From NCBI GenBank assembly GCA_001600455.1, contig BCKC01000001.1, forward strand, positions 2,754,441 through 2,818,440: a stretch of 64,000 bases of DNA, read 5' to 3'. How positions within the stretch are numbered: the stretch's first letter is position 1; each line of letters begins with the position of its first letter. The stretch comes from Endocalyx cinctus. Taxonomy: Eukaryota; Ascomycota; Sordariomycetes; Amphisphaeriales; Apiosporaceae. Made by a program: the position numbers and the translations under genes. This document shows positions 47,387 through 59,700 of this stretch, piece by piece. The notes below the pieces were generated by a model. It was not told the origin of the DNA, did no database searches, and saw only the letters and a program-made list of their open reading frames with translations.

Positions 47387-48775
47387 TCATCCACGCACGC
47401 TGGGGCGAACGCATTCCGACCATGAGCAAAATGCGAAACGAGGAGTATCCGGTATCCGCCCTGAAAGAGGCTTTATAGTAGATGGTTGAGCTTGTAGGAG
47501 TTGATCTTGGCAAAGAGCGGCTAGTCGAGTATCTGTTGCCCATTGAGCTAGGCGCGCATTTTTCCAGGCTTCCCAATTGATCATGGTACCCTCGAATGTT
47601 GTAACGAGGCCATGAAAGACGGCAACAGCTTCGTTCTTTGTCAGATTTAATCCCATGCCTAAACAGAAAATAAATCGTCGAAGTTTATCTGACTCAAAGT
47701 AACAATATGGCGAGTTACGATGTTTTAAATTATCAGCTAAAGTTATATCTTATTTACTTAAGCCTGGATTACCTGAAAAGAGATCTGCCGTGTTCGCAGA
47801 TAAAAGTGAAGGACTAAAGGCTTCGTACGCCGGCGCTGTCCTCGCAAAGATCCAGTCAATTATACTGGTAATTTGATAGTTGTCGTCCACAAGGATATGG
47901 TCTCCTTTATCATCAGCATGTTTTAGAAAGAAAGGCCCAGAATCCAAATCTTCCCAGGCGTCAAACCATGGCCGGATGCTAACCTTTTCCTTTAGAAATT
48001 TAAACGCAAGATACGCATCAATGGGATATGCGGAAAATAGCTGGCCATCAACAATAAGACACATATATGTAATTGCCCATGCCGCACAGAAATATTTCGT
48101 GTTATTAAAAGGTTCTATAAGAGGTAATGTTCCAGTCCTGTCACTTGCAACAGGGCCAGCCTCAACCTCAACTTCCCTACTGGCATTAAATTTCAATGAT
48201 CCGATTTTGTCAAAGGGATGCTACCCAAGAACGCAAAGAATGTCGGCCCATTGGCTGATAACTTTCGATTTTTGACTTTCCGAGTCCTCGTATAGATTGA
48301 ATACATGGCCATGCAGTTTGTCCATCATTATATAAGTGATACTAACGTCATTCTGCGAGTCACCGCGTAAGCCATACCCCCGAAGTCGCGGGGTGGGAAG
48401 TTCAAGAGACTCTGGCCAACGTAACGTCGCACACTCGCTAAGGAGAATCTCATTACTCAGCTGAGAACCGAATGATGTATAATTATCTCGAAGAATGCGG
48501 GCAAGCCAGGTAGTCCCGTCTTCAAATATGATCTCGAGATGGACGTGCATACCGCCCATTTGACGTTGTCCAAGAGGATCTTCATTATTTAAACGACATT
48601 CCAAGCCACTAGAGAGCTCCTTTGCACGCCGTAGAAGAGCTACATGATTAGTTTTTTTTTTTTTTTTTACCGAGCTCAACCAACTCTACAGTCTGGGCTG
48701 CCGTCCAAGCATCATCGTCATCAAGGGGCTCGTCCTGAGTAACTATTAAATTCTGGCTCAATAAATGAAGGTTAT
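47387..48775 (-). pseudogene. Second broken APH-fold phosphotransferase family gene
   Basis: Same subfamily as its neighbour. Exon-like pieces are complement of 47387-47658, 47759-48639 and 48671 to about 48775. They join in phase (VELVEL-ALLRRAKELSSG across an intron with a 17-base T-run; NPGL-SMGLNLTKNEAV across the other). An in-frame TAG at 48221-48223 interrupts the text between WADILCVLG and HPFDKIGSLKFNASREVE. No ATG is found in the first piece before an upstream stop. The later loops are preserved (FFLKHADDKGDHILVDD, SIIDWIFARTAPAYEAFSPS). Nonsense codon plus missing start indicate a pseudogene. A CAG-to-TAG change as made by repeat-induced point mutation would fit, but that is inference. 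Confidence 0.75.
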
Positions 48776-49288
48776 GATAATATTAAAATTGATTTTGCAT
48801 AAGTGTAATGAAGATTTGATATGCATTGAGCAATACATGCGTTTACATCGTTCGCAACCTCCAATATCAATAGAGGCTGCTTTTAGGCAGCTTTGAATAG
48901 CGCAGTCCCAAAAGCGACCCATGATTCAAGTCGTCAAAAATGAGGTAAAATGGTGAAATGGTCACATCATTACTTAAAGTTAAAGAACGTTCAACGAAAA
49001 AGTAGAAACCAGAGAGATAGTAAGAGCGAGAAGTTATCTTGACGAGGACCAGGCAAGAACAAGATTGAATAGAATGCTCTGTGGCTTTTAATCGAACGCT
49101 TTAAAAACGTTGTAAAAACCGAAGAGCCAACAGGATGAAGTAACCGCCGAAATGCTATATTTAATTGGTTATAGACTCACAGATAAATTGCAATTAAGCC
49201 CCCAAGAGAGCCACAGCACGAACTGTTACGGTACTTATTAATATTTATAACGTCCACCGTCAGGTTTTTATTAGAGTAATTGATAGGG

Positions 49289-49308
49289 GCGACTTCTTAA
49301 GAAGTCGC
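49289..49308. repeat. Perfect 20-bp palindrome
   Basis: GCGACTTCTTAAGAAGTCGC reads the same on both strands; flanking GGG/CCC almost extends it (one mismatch). It could be a protein-binding site, a cruciform or terminator stem, or the remains of an inverted-repeat element. Confidence 0.8.
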
Positions 49309-49736
49309 TCCCAAACAAGGCAGCTTTAAGAGTAACTCAGACAGAGCGTACCAATAGGACCATGAGTTGTAGATAATAAAAGAAAATTGATTCCAGCAAA
49401 TTAGTAGGCACTATTTACACTATTCCTTCTATAACTGTTCCACTATCTCATTCAACCAAGCTGTTTTATTCACTGTACACCGTATTTTTAGAGCCATTAG
49501 GGAGATACTAGCCTGTAAAATCCCTGAGGATTGTACGTTGGTGTGTAAGTTGATTGGTAAATAGCCCTAAGCATATCGCCGGCCAAGCATTGACAAGCAT
49601 CAGACGTAGATCAGCACGATTAGGGAACATACCCGACATCTTACGTGTAGACTAATGCAATTAACTTCATCTATATGCGTATTCCGATAAATGGGTATTT
49701 CGACCCATCTACTCATCTACTCAACAACGATGGTAC

Positions 49737-49756
49737 ATATATATATATATATATAT
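49737..49756. repeat. (AT)n dinucleotide repeat
   Basis: Ten AT units immediately downstream of the dcc1 stop codon, about 20 bases away. Simple repeat. Confidence 0.9.
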
Positions 49757-49775
49757 CTATATTGGTTCGTTGATT

Positions 49776-50212
49776 CTATCTTCCTCGGGAAAATTTCTCG
49801 TGCCATTTCCCCCTAGCCACCGGAACTGCCTTTTCAGCTGGTTCGGAAATAAGTTCGATTGTGTCGTGGACGGTAGCAAAAACCTCGAGACCGGTGGATT
49901 TTTCAGACGGCTGAACCAGAATCAAAGCATTCGAAGTATTCTTCTGACGAAGGCCCCACGATTGATTATTGGCCTTGAGGATAGCTGAGTTCGTCGATGA
50001 TTCAAGTCTGAGTCTGAATACTCTCAGCCAAAATTCTAAGGAGGCTTACAAGACGATACTGCGTAGTTAGAAATAATTTGTAGATAAACTTACACCGGAG
50101 GATTGTCTGATTCGAGAATAGACAAGAGGTCGGGCGGGATCTCCATCAGTTTGTACCCGATTCCATCTATTGAATGGGTTAGGGGGATGCTAGAGTCTGG
50201 CTGAGTTGACAT
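49776..50212 (-). CDS. dcc1: Sister chromatid cohesion protein Dcc1, short form
   Basis: Subunit of the Ctf18-Dcc1-Ctf8 alternative clamp loader, which acts on PCNA in replication and cohesion. Two small exons, complement of 49776-50013 and 50094-50212, give only 118 residues, so it is easy to miss. Splicing restores ESDNPPV-LRLESSTNSAILK with a GTAAGT donor. Residues about 18-65 (GYKLMEIPPDLLSILES, then NNQSWGLRQKNTSNALIL) match the Dcc1 N-terminal pattern: in yeast, YKLIQLTPELL followed by TWVLKQRKHSNTVLLM. The VHDTIELI block follows, and the protein ends GKWHEKFSRGR. Yeast and human proteins are 380-393 residues with C-terminal winged-helix domains, which are absent here. The stop is clean with no further exon evident; I believe other filamentous ascomycetes have a similarly short Dcc1, but cannot check. 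It is divergent from the Bud3-like gene. Confidence 0.8.
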
Positions 50213-51311
50213 GTCGTTGCTGAAAAATGTGTCATTTACCAATACACATGTATCCCTGTCTGCTTATTACGCGAAAAGGAAGTTATAATAATGAGAGTAT
50301 TGGATAAGTTATTTTTGGGACGGTTCCAAGGTTCGCTTTATGATCAAGTTATTAATGATGCTCTCTTGGTCTACTTGTATGGGTGTAAAATCTGTATTTA
50401 TCGTCCAAAGTTCATTTAAGGTATGCACGCATTAGTACAGCGGGGATGACCACTTTGAAACGCAACATGGATATATGTTGTAGTATAAATATAATACTGT
50501 GTACAGCAGAATATAATAAATTAATCTAACTTGATTTGGCAAATGCTAATAAGAATTGGGCAAAAAAAAGAGTAACAATATTGCACATCACAGAAACTGT
50601 GTGTGTTTAGTATGTACAAGTATGTGTGTAAACAATCAAAAGATATTCGAATCAAGTCGCGTATCTTAGCCTACCAGCCTACCCACGTTGTATGACACTG
50701 TTTTCCCTAGCTGCCCTGGCTGTCTAGGTACGCTAAAACTCTCCGAACCTTCAAGTGCCCAATATCGGCAATTATACGGTCAATACCCCCGATCTCTCTA
50801 CCACACAATCCTACAATCCTAGTCTTTTTTTTTTTTTTTCTCTTTCATTATTGACGGGAATTATCGTCAATAGTTTAATTGTCTATTCATTTCCCTTTTG
50901 GCTTCTATTCTCTGAATATATAATTTTTGCTTTGCAATTTGTATTTACCATATCTGTTTCGTGTTTGTTATTTCGTATATACCTAGGTACTTGTTACGTA
51001 CATATTAACATCACGATCTCGGACTTGGCTTGCTATACCCTGTTGCCGAAAGTAAACAAAAGCCAGGAAAAAAAAGCTACTCCGCCTTTCAAGACGCGCA
51101 CTGAACGGTTGCACCGACGCCATCGTCATCAGCGAACATAAATATTATTGGCTAAAACATTCTACTCTGTACGACCTGATTTATTATCACCGCGAATTCG
51201 AACGAAAACAAAGCTCGATTTCAACCCTCTCAGATCTTCAAAGTCCCACGCTCGTTTCGTCTCCTCGTTTATTCGTCTAATCCACCATGCCAAAGGCCCA
51301 TTGAACCGGCC
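50213..51311. promoter_or_regulatory. Divergent region between dcc1 and Bud3-like gene
   Basis: 1.1 kb between outward-facing starts. A TACCTAGGTA palindrome lies at 50980-50989 and a T-run at 50825-50840. The stretch from about 50750 is pyrimidine-rich and probably the leader of the RhoGEF gene. No coding frame with resemblance. Confidence 0.4.
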
Positions 51312-54300
51312 ATGGTTCGCGTTACCGAAGAACTGGCTTTGTCGCCAGATCATGTCACTCTTTATCAAGTTACCGATCCTTTGCTAGGACACCTCCCCAT
51401 CCTAATTTTTCATGGCCCCTCCACGACTGCCAATTATACCTTCAACAGTTCCCGAGTTCAGGTTCATATCTACACCCCGGCCGGTTTTCAGTCCTTTCCT
51501 CGATTGACCATTTCTCCGAACTCGCCATTCTATAATGTCGTCAACCATCTCCCGCGTGAATTCCAGGGTGACGAAATCTACCGAGCCCTGGCTTTTGGCC
51601 TATCCAAATATTTCCACGAACTTCCCGATAGCGTAAAAAGTCATGTTCGGCTACAGTACCCCACCACCAGAGGTCGCCGTCCGGGCTCGTCACCGACTCT
51701 ATTTGGTGAACAGCATGCTGCCGACCTCGCCAAAGCCATGGTGAAATCCGACCATACAGCTGATGTTATTCAAAAACTCCAGACTGCTTTGCAGACCCAG
51801 CACATAAGTAATGTGGATATCGATCTAGTTCTGCCCCCGGGCGCTGTCATCCCATTACAGTTCGACGATGACCTGGAAGAGGTAGTCGAGGATGAGGACG
51901 ACTTACTGGATCCTTCCTTACGACAATACGGCATGTATACTCCACTAATCAAGCTATTTGGCGAGTCTATTTTTCTGCCAACAACTAGACTACGACGAGC
52001 GCCGTCCAAACCGAGTGCGCTCAATAGAACCAAGTCTTTTTCCAAAGATCAAAAGTTTGAATTACGTCGGAAAATGACAGAATTGGTCGATACCGAAGAA
52101 CGCTACGTCTCGAAGTTAAACGAGTTGGTGAAAACCCTGGCCGAAGAGTATAGACAAAAGGCCAAAGAGCAGCGGCCAGGCAGCTTTAGCCCTTCGGAAA
52201 AGGAGGTCGAACAACTATTTCCACGATCATCCGAGCAAATCTTGGAAATCAACTCGGCATTTATGCTAGAATTACGTCGGATAATGAATGAAACTGAAGA
52301 AGACGCCTTGAGGGATATGGAGTCCGGCACCTCTTCTTCACGAGTAGGCATTTCGGGAAGCCTCGTCGGGAAGACTAAAGATGCGAGTGGTGCCCTTGCC
52401 TTGGCTAAAATTATGCTGGAGTGGTTCCCCAAATTCACCGAATGTTACCAGGATTATATACGAGCAAGCCAAAACTTTCCTCAGCTCATTACTTCTTTTT
52501 CCGACCAGCAGTCTACCTTTTCTCAGCGAGTAGCTGTTACTGGCGAGCAGCACCTACGATCGACTGTCATTGAGCCTGTGCAGCGCTTGCCCCGCTATAG
52601 TCTAATGATTGATCAAATCGTCGGCTGCTTACCGATCACACATCCGGCCCTCCAACCCATGCTCAAAGCTAGAGACATCATCGCCAACATCTGCTCCATG
52701 GATGATCCTTTAGCAGAAAAGCCTCACGTTAGCACACGGTTACGAAACATGATAGAGAGCTGGCCCAATGATCTTGATCCGCATGGTCGATTGATTGTTT
52801 CCGCTGATTTCTGCGAGGTGCCTGCGCCGTATCAGGATATATCCACTTTAGATGATGACAGGTCCGGTATTTTTCTTTTATTTTCTGACTGTATAGTTAT
52901 CGTGAAGAAGCTGAATTGCGCGAGTATGAACGCGCGAGATTTGGTGCGAGAAACCGATAAACCATCCCCCGCTGGCCTATTAGCTTCAATGACCAATGCT
53001 GCCGGGGGGCCTGGAACCTATGACCTGGCATTCGCGGGATGGCATAGCTTAGCGGACGTTCGCTTCACCGAGTCTTCTGATGGTCGGGCTGTCTGGATGA
53101 CCTCCTCGAAAGACATGAAAGGAGCCCATTCTGGCGAATTTGTGACGAGCACTGCAACCACTTCTCGGTGTTTCGTTCTACAAGAATCGTACGAGGGAAA
53201 GGCTGCCAAGTGGACCGAGGATGTGGTAAAAGCTAGGGTGGAGGGTCGCTTTTCTGAGAAAGAACGTGAAGATCCCTGTTGGTCCCTTCGGGCGGTACGC
53301 ATGCCTGACACGGGGCTGGGTCTTTTCGCCGCTGTTTTTCAAGAGGGTATCGATCAGCTCGTAGAGGGCCGAAAAGAGCCCGCCCCGATACGCATCGTTG
53401 TTGATCACGAGAAAGGGACTAAAGGATCTCCCGTCGGGCATTACGGTGTCGAAATATGCTCGGATGTTAAAACGGGTGATATGAAAAAGGTGATTGTCAT
53501 CACTGTAGGCCTGAGTGGCAAGAAAGCAACTGATGAAGTCGAACCGGAAGATTTCTTAGCCACACTAGCTAGGAGAAGTAAGTTACGCTCCAAACTTATA
53601 TGTTTAATCGCTTGCTAACAATATTTCAACAGTCATCCAACTCCTTAGCTCACAGTTCAACGTCGGGAATCCGGATCTCACACACGCTCTTGTTTCTTTT
53701 CATACGAAAGTGCTAAAAGGAATAAGCGTGTCAAATAGGGCTGAGAAGACGAGATCATTTCTTGCCTCTTCGCCTGTCAAGTATCTCTCGAGCTTCCTTA
53801 GTGGAAACATGTCGTCAGAGGCGGTTGGTACCCCTAAGAGTCGCCAACGCTCACTTACCGCAGACGCCGCTGTTTCGTCTCCGGGACCGATGAGCCGCAG
53901 AAACAGTACTCGAGATGCAAACTCACTATACGGCTCGGCAAAAAGCCGAGACGGGATTCGAATGGGAATCGACGATGATAAGCCTGAGAACCCTTTAGTT
54001 CGATTGGAGCAGACCTTCACCGGCTACATGGCTAGTCTCCAGGCCCGGAAGGGAAGCTTTTTTGGCCGCACACTACTGAATAGATCGGCGGTTGACGAAT
54101 TATCGGTGAACGATCTCTATAATAAACTTATCGAAAGTCCGTTCGATATTGATAGGTCAAACGATTTAAACGCCGATGTCGTCTTCGTGGCTTTTGAAAA
54201 ATTTGTGCGCATTGCTTGGAGGGAGCAGATGGGGCCTATTATGACCCCGAAGGCTTTAGATGCTCTTCAGGAGCGAGCTTCTAAGCGACTGCCTGGTGAT

Positions 54301-55908
54301 TTTGCTGATTTTGTCCATTATCTCTTTTCAGACATGGCACCGCAGAACCGACGTGCATTTACATCGCTCATCAAATTACTAGCCGACTTGCTCGACGGTT
54401 GTGGGAATGATAGCGATAGAGGAGCTTTGACACTCGCGTTTGCTGAATTGTTAGTCGATGATGGCTCCGCCCACGAGTATATCAATTTGTTGGATCGGCT
54501 TGTTGAAGATTGCGATCGGATATTTGACGACGCACCAAACGCATTTGGTATAAGTTTTGGACATGCAAGTTCTGCCTTTGAATCTATCAACTCGACCACA
54601 CGAAGTGCAAAATCCTACACAGGCTCGTTGACCTCCAACACATCGTCGATAAGAAAGAAGTTTGGATTCGATAACTTTCTCCTACGACAGAATAGTAAAA
54701 ATGAATCGGATGCAAAGCTATCCGTATGGCGTAGCTTAAGCAAACATGCCAGACACCCAGCTACAGGCGAAACATCTCCCTTATCGAGAGGTTCCGTGAG
54801 TAGGACCAGGTCGGTCGATGTGGCTCCACCGAGCCCCAACAAGCTGAGGCGACCCGGGTCGCGAGATAGGCCTCGTCTTGCTGGTGCTTTCGATGATAGT
54901 TTCTCAAGACCAACCAGCTCATACAAGCTCGAAACAATCGGCGAACCTGAAAATGAAGATGCGGGGGCTAAGAAAGGGCCAAGGAGGAAGCGTCGAAGTT
55001 CTCTTTCCGATCTCAAAACTTTATTGGCAGCAACTACCCTTGAAGATGAGGAGGCTCTACCGCCCCTTTCTCATATTAAGCAAACGTCTGAGAAGTTCAA
55101 CTCAGCGCCGAGACTACCGTCGCCGTCTAAGATTCCGCTAAGCCCGAATTCAACCAGTCACAGCAATGATGCCGCTTTACGATCTTCTCGTCAGAAAGAG
55201 AACACGGCTGATCTTTCGCAAACAGTGTCACCACCACCAGCCAAAACACCGAGAAAGGGTCACAGTAAAACGATGTCAACATCTAACATTCCGACGCTTA
55301 AGTCGACTCGCGACACCGGAGAGACGACATCACGACCAGCATCTAGCCCAACTAAGACGCCAGGCAAGCTACGGCTACATTCTCCACAGAAGCTACGTGA
55401 GCGTTTACAAGTAGAGAAGAAAGCGGTCGAGGATGTGGATGCGAATCTTCAGTCCGAACTATCAAAAATAACTGCAGATATGGCTAAAGTCAATTCCAGC
55501 CTTCCCCGGAGTGCAACAATCGATATAAGGAAGCTCTCTTCCAGCGTACAGGCGCTCGAACAACGCTTACCGACCCTCTTGGCCGAGCTGAATGGCCGAC
55601 AAGAACAATTGCAGCGGGATATGGATGGCACTCTCAAGACAACGGAAGCCAAAGTCAAGGCGATCGATCAACTGTACAAAGAAACAACCGCAGAGAACGA
55701 GATACTATACGAGAAATTCAACAGCGAGCTTGGCAAGATCGTCAAGGCGCTCAAGGGGAAGGGACGAGAGGATAAGGAAGAACTCATCGCTCGCATGAAG
55801 GAATCCAGCGAGGAGACGGCGCGCGTCAAGAAGGAAAACGCCCGTCTCCGACGAGAGATGGTTAGCCTGCGCGCGCTTCTAAAGGGCAGCAGCACCGGCG
55901 ACGCTTAG
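51312..55908 (+). CDS. bud3: Bud3-like Rho guanine nucleotide exchange factor
   Basis: Large cytoplasmic protein with a Dbl-homology domain; in filamentous ascomycetes Bud3 activates Rho4 in septum formation. Exons 51312-53577 and 53633-55908 give 1513 residues, the size expected. The conserved fungal N-terminal region is residues 1-110 (YQVTDPLLGHLPILIFHGPS, FPRLTISPNSPFYNVVNHLP). The DH domain lies at about 250-460, starting RRKMTELVDTEERYVSKL and including EPVQRLPRYSLMIDQIV, the classical CR3 helix. A PH-like region follows (about 490-640). The second exon is Ser/Pro/basic-rich, and a coiled coil (about 1340-1500) closes the protein. The intron join TLARR-IIQLLSSQFNVGNP keeps phase. Bud3 over other RhoGEFs rests on the N-terminal block and overall length; that is a family recollection, not a computed match. 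Confidence 0.85.
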
Positions 55909-56711
55909 GAAAGATGTGATGTCGGTATCGTAACCATGATAATGAGGTGGTTGGGACGAACGGTGTTAAACGGTATTTTTTTGCGCTTTTTTTCTCGTAC
56001 CATGACATAAACTGTCGGCGTTCCCCAAGAGGAGATTGGGGGAACGTCGTCGCTTACGAAGTTTCACGAATTGTTCCCGGAGTAGCGACGATTCTGGCGT
56101 CGGTTTGAAAAATGTGTGTGCTCGTGTGTTGGAGTAGACTTGTCGTCCTTTTTCTTTTTGAAGGAAAAAGAGAAAAAAGAAGATTTTTATATGTTGTAAA
56201 TGCATTTCATGGAAAAAAAAAAGAAAAGAAAAGATCATCAACGTCTGGCTGGTCCTGGATTTGGCAAAGAGGGAGGGAGGGAGGAAACCTTTTTTTCCTT
56301 TTTTTTTTTTCTTAAGGTTTTAACTATTACTACTCATCTCGGTCCACCGGCGCACGTTTGGTAACTTTAATAGATACATGAATGAATGAATGACTATCAA
56401 AGCATTGTTTAATATTTTGTCTTTTACATCTCTTGCTTGAAATAATCTGCAAAGTCTTATGAATCTTTACATATACTCTACGTCCCCATAATATATAACA
56501 GTACCATTTCCATACCTTAAAAAGCTAGCTCAACTTACAAGGAGGATATATAAAATGTGTGGAATGATCAACACTTTATTCCGAACAGGTAGTAAATATT
56601 CTCTTTTTTTTTTCTTCTTATTCGTGAACTGAATTAGGCCTTAAGAGGTAATATATATGTCTCTTTTCTTTTCTTTTCTTCTTTCCGTGGCCTAGAACAA
56701 CTATTCACGCA
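55909..56711. other. Convergent 3' region of RhoGEF and karyopherin genes
   Basis: 800 bases with T-rich and A-rich runs (56150-56320, 56600-56690), likely 3' untranslated regions of both flanking genes. No gene seen. Confidence 0.55.
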
Positions 56712-59700
56712 CTATTGAGAAGTTGCCATCTGGCTCAGTTTTTGCTTTTCTTCCTCTGTTAACTGAGTGTACCACTCGCCGAACCCGGCCACGTTATCTC
56801 GTGCCACGCTAACGAAGAATTCCGTTAGATATTGTTGCGTCTCGTCGTCGCGATGGCGGATATCGTTGGATTCGAAATAACCCATGAAGTCGTTCTTGAC
56901 GGAGCCTAAACTAAGATCAATTGCGTCTGGATCGTCTTCCCATCCATCATCGTCATTATCCTCATCTGCGAATTCGGCAGCGGCCGCGGCTGCTGCGTTG
57001 GCGGCAGTCTGTGCACCCGAAGCCGAGAGCAGCTCATCAATCAAAACCTTCAGGATCTTGAGGGGAGCTGGGATAATTGTGTATTGGTCCGGGTCTGTAG
57101 CTGGCCTTAGTGCCTGTCTAGACATGTTTAGGTCGCCATACTTACTCTGCTTTGTGCGGGAACGCGTCATGATTCTGTCACTCTGGGGAATGATCAAATC
57201 CCCCTTCACCATTGTCTGTGCTATACGAGCATCATTGAGACTATAAAGCTTTGATAGCGCAATCACACTAGATGTCACGTTAGCAGGCCGAAAATATTAC
57301 ATGAGAAGGCAAGGGGGCTTACTTTTGCCTAATCTCGTCGTAACCAGCAAACATGACCGAGTTTTCAAGCCACTTGCTCAAGACGACTTGGAGACCACTC
57401 TGCCCATTGATCTGAATGGTACTCAAGAATTCGACCACATCGTGAGCACCAACGAGAGAGAGCCTCGCAAAGACCAGGATGAGAGATTGGACGAAATTGG
57501 CGGTATTCGCAGTAGCAAGGCGGTTGGCGACTGCTTGCAGCAGCTGTGGCAGGAAAGGACCGAGTCGCTCATGTCCAGCTTTCTCGACTAGTTCAGCTGC
57601 GAGACCGCCTACTTCCGAAGCAGCATTGTCCTCAATCGAGGTACCAAGCAAACGATCGATTATATGCAAGCAGACCTCGAGGCCAGACCTGTTGTTTTCA
57701 TCGTGATAATTAAACATCTGTTCATGATCATGCGCCAAGAGGTACTTCACAGATTCAGCGCCGGGTCGGAGAATCTCGCCCTCCTTGCTTTCCATGAGCA
57801 GACGAGTCAACTTAGGTAGTGTTGCGGCAACAAGACCTGGGGGGAGTGGCTCCGACCCATATTGAGTGAGTGATGTCATCAACTCGACAGCGAACTGTAA
57901 TAAGGGGATAGGGAGTTAGCCAATCTCATTGCCTTTAAACAGGTAGTAGAGCGAATATTTTTCAAGGGTAAAATTCAAGTGCACGGTCTTCGAGGAATCT
58001 TTCCTATAACACTTACAGTAACAAGAGGATTATCCGACGTAACGTCAGCCACGTTAAAGGCGCCTGTCAGCGAGGGGAGCACTTTCTGACAAAGAGCTTG
58101 GTATGATGCCGGATCTGACATAGTTTGTACTATATCCTCAAATGCCTCACAGATAAGTAATGTAACCTGATTAATGATAGTTAGCAACTGTGATTCTAGT
58201 GCCGCGTTCTAAAGTGTGGAAGCGGTGGCAAATACGATGTACATTGAATACATACCTGCCAATTGTTAGAGCCATGCTTAGCAATCAGGAACAATAAGTC
58301 GAGGGCTGGGACATCGCTTGAGACGGCAATTCGCTTATCAATGTTAATAGCAGCTCGGAGAGTCTCTGCTAAAGTGACAAGTATGTCATCTGCCTCTGCA
58401 AGGTCCGTCATGTCTTTGGCTGACATCCATTGGTTGACAACGTTGACAACTTTGATTTGGAGCTGCGAGTCACGAGCCACATGGTCGCTACTGATGAAGC
58501 GCTCGACCGCTTTGATACAAGCGACTTGGACGAGTTCTGATTCTTCCGACGCGATGGCGTCGATAGTACGATCCAAGAGCGCGGCGGCCCGGGCATCGCT
58601 CTGAGCCAATAGACCGGCAACAAGATATCCCCGAGCTCGTAATAGAGGTTCCGTCGACCGGTTGACAGAATAGTTGACCAATTCCAGATATGCTTGCCCC
58701 ATTTCCGGCGGAACTTGCTTTCCACAATCGAGAAAATCGGTCAGAAGCATATTAACCAGATATAATGCTGCTTCCAGCCTTCTCCACGGCGCATCTTCTG
58801 TGAACAGAGATTTAGTGTAGGCGAAGAGGCCTTCCAAGGCACTCGCCGATAGCCACTCTCCTAGTTTAATCACCAACTCTCCGCAAGCGATCCGGGGAGT
58901 GTAGTTCGCGCTGACAGACTGCTCTTCTGCTAGATACAGAGATACATCGATGTCCCATAATTCTTCCTCTTCCTGAGTGATTCGCGCATACGAGGTCGTG
59001 AGTTTCATAAGGTCTAATACCCACGGTGTCATGTGAGCAGCTGCGTGGGCTTGGAGCTGAGCTTCCAGTTCCTTCTTGACGGGAGGTGCTTTCAGACAGC
59101 CGTTCAAAAAGTCGAGCTCTTCGAGGATAAGGAAATCCAGAGTGTAGGGTAGACCATCCGAGTCTTCCAATCTGCCCTGGGCGCCGTGTTCGATATACAT
59201 CAGTTCGAACGGGGCCTCGAGGCTGGAGAGATCTTCCCAGACGGCCTGGAAGAACTGCGGCGTCTCGGGTAGCAGGAGACTCGAGAAGACGGATTTCAAT
59301 TTCAAAAGACATCTGACGACTTGTAGCTTCATAGATATGGGCCCATTCCAAGTTTCCGGCTGGTCGGTCGACTGAGGATCGTGTTCGGGTAATCGGAGCT
59401 TCATGACCTGGTGGAAGAATGGGAACCAGCCCTTCAGTGCCTCGGAAGCAAACTCGGAAACCTCCTTCAAGTGTTGATCTTTGACCGTATCCATAAGATC
59501 AAAACAGCCTCGAAAGATAGATATAGCAAGCGAGCGCAGCATGGGCTTCTTGGTGTCGTTGATGGCGACATGGTAAACAACTTTTATGATATCTCTGGCC
59601 ATAGAAAAGAATTGGTCGTCGCTTAAACTTTCTTCGACGAGGTCGTTGAGGACCTTGAGCGCGCCGTGTACTTGGCCATCGCTGCCGTTGGGAATGATGT

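Larger units (their letters stand above)
48776..49775. other. AT-rich intergenic region with palindrome
   Basis: 1.0 kb without supported genes between the kinase pseudogene and dcc1. It contains a perfect 20-base palindrome at 49289-49308 and an AT dinucleotide repeat at 49737-49756. Confidence 0.5.

Noticed and set aside
11245..48775. A single expanded family joining the intact kinase at 11245 with the two broken ones
   Set aside because: The intact gene has HGDFWTGN and DWEF loops, the broken pair has KHVDDEGDH-type and DWQFAR-type loops; they share the fold but are different subfamilies.
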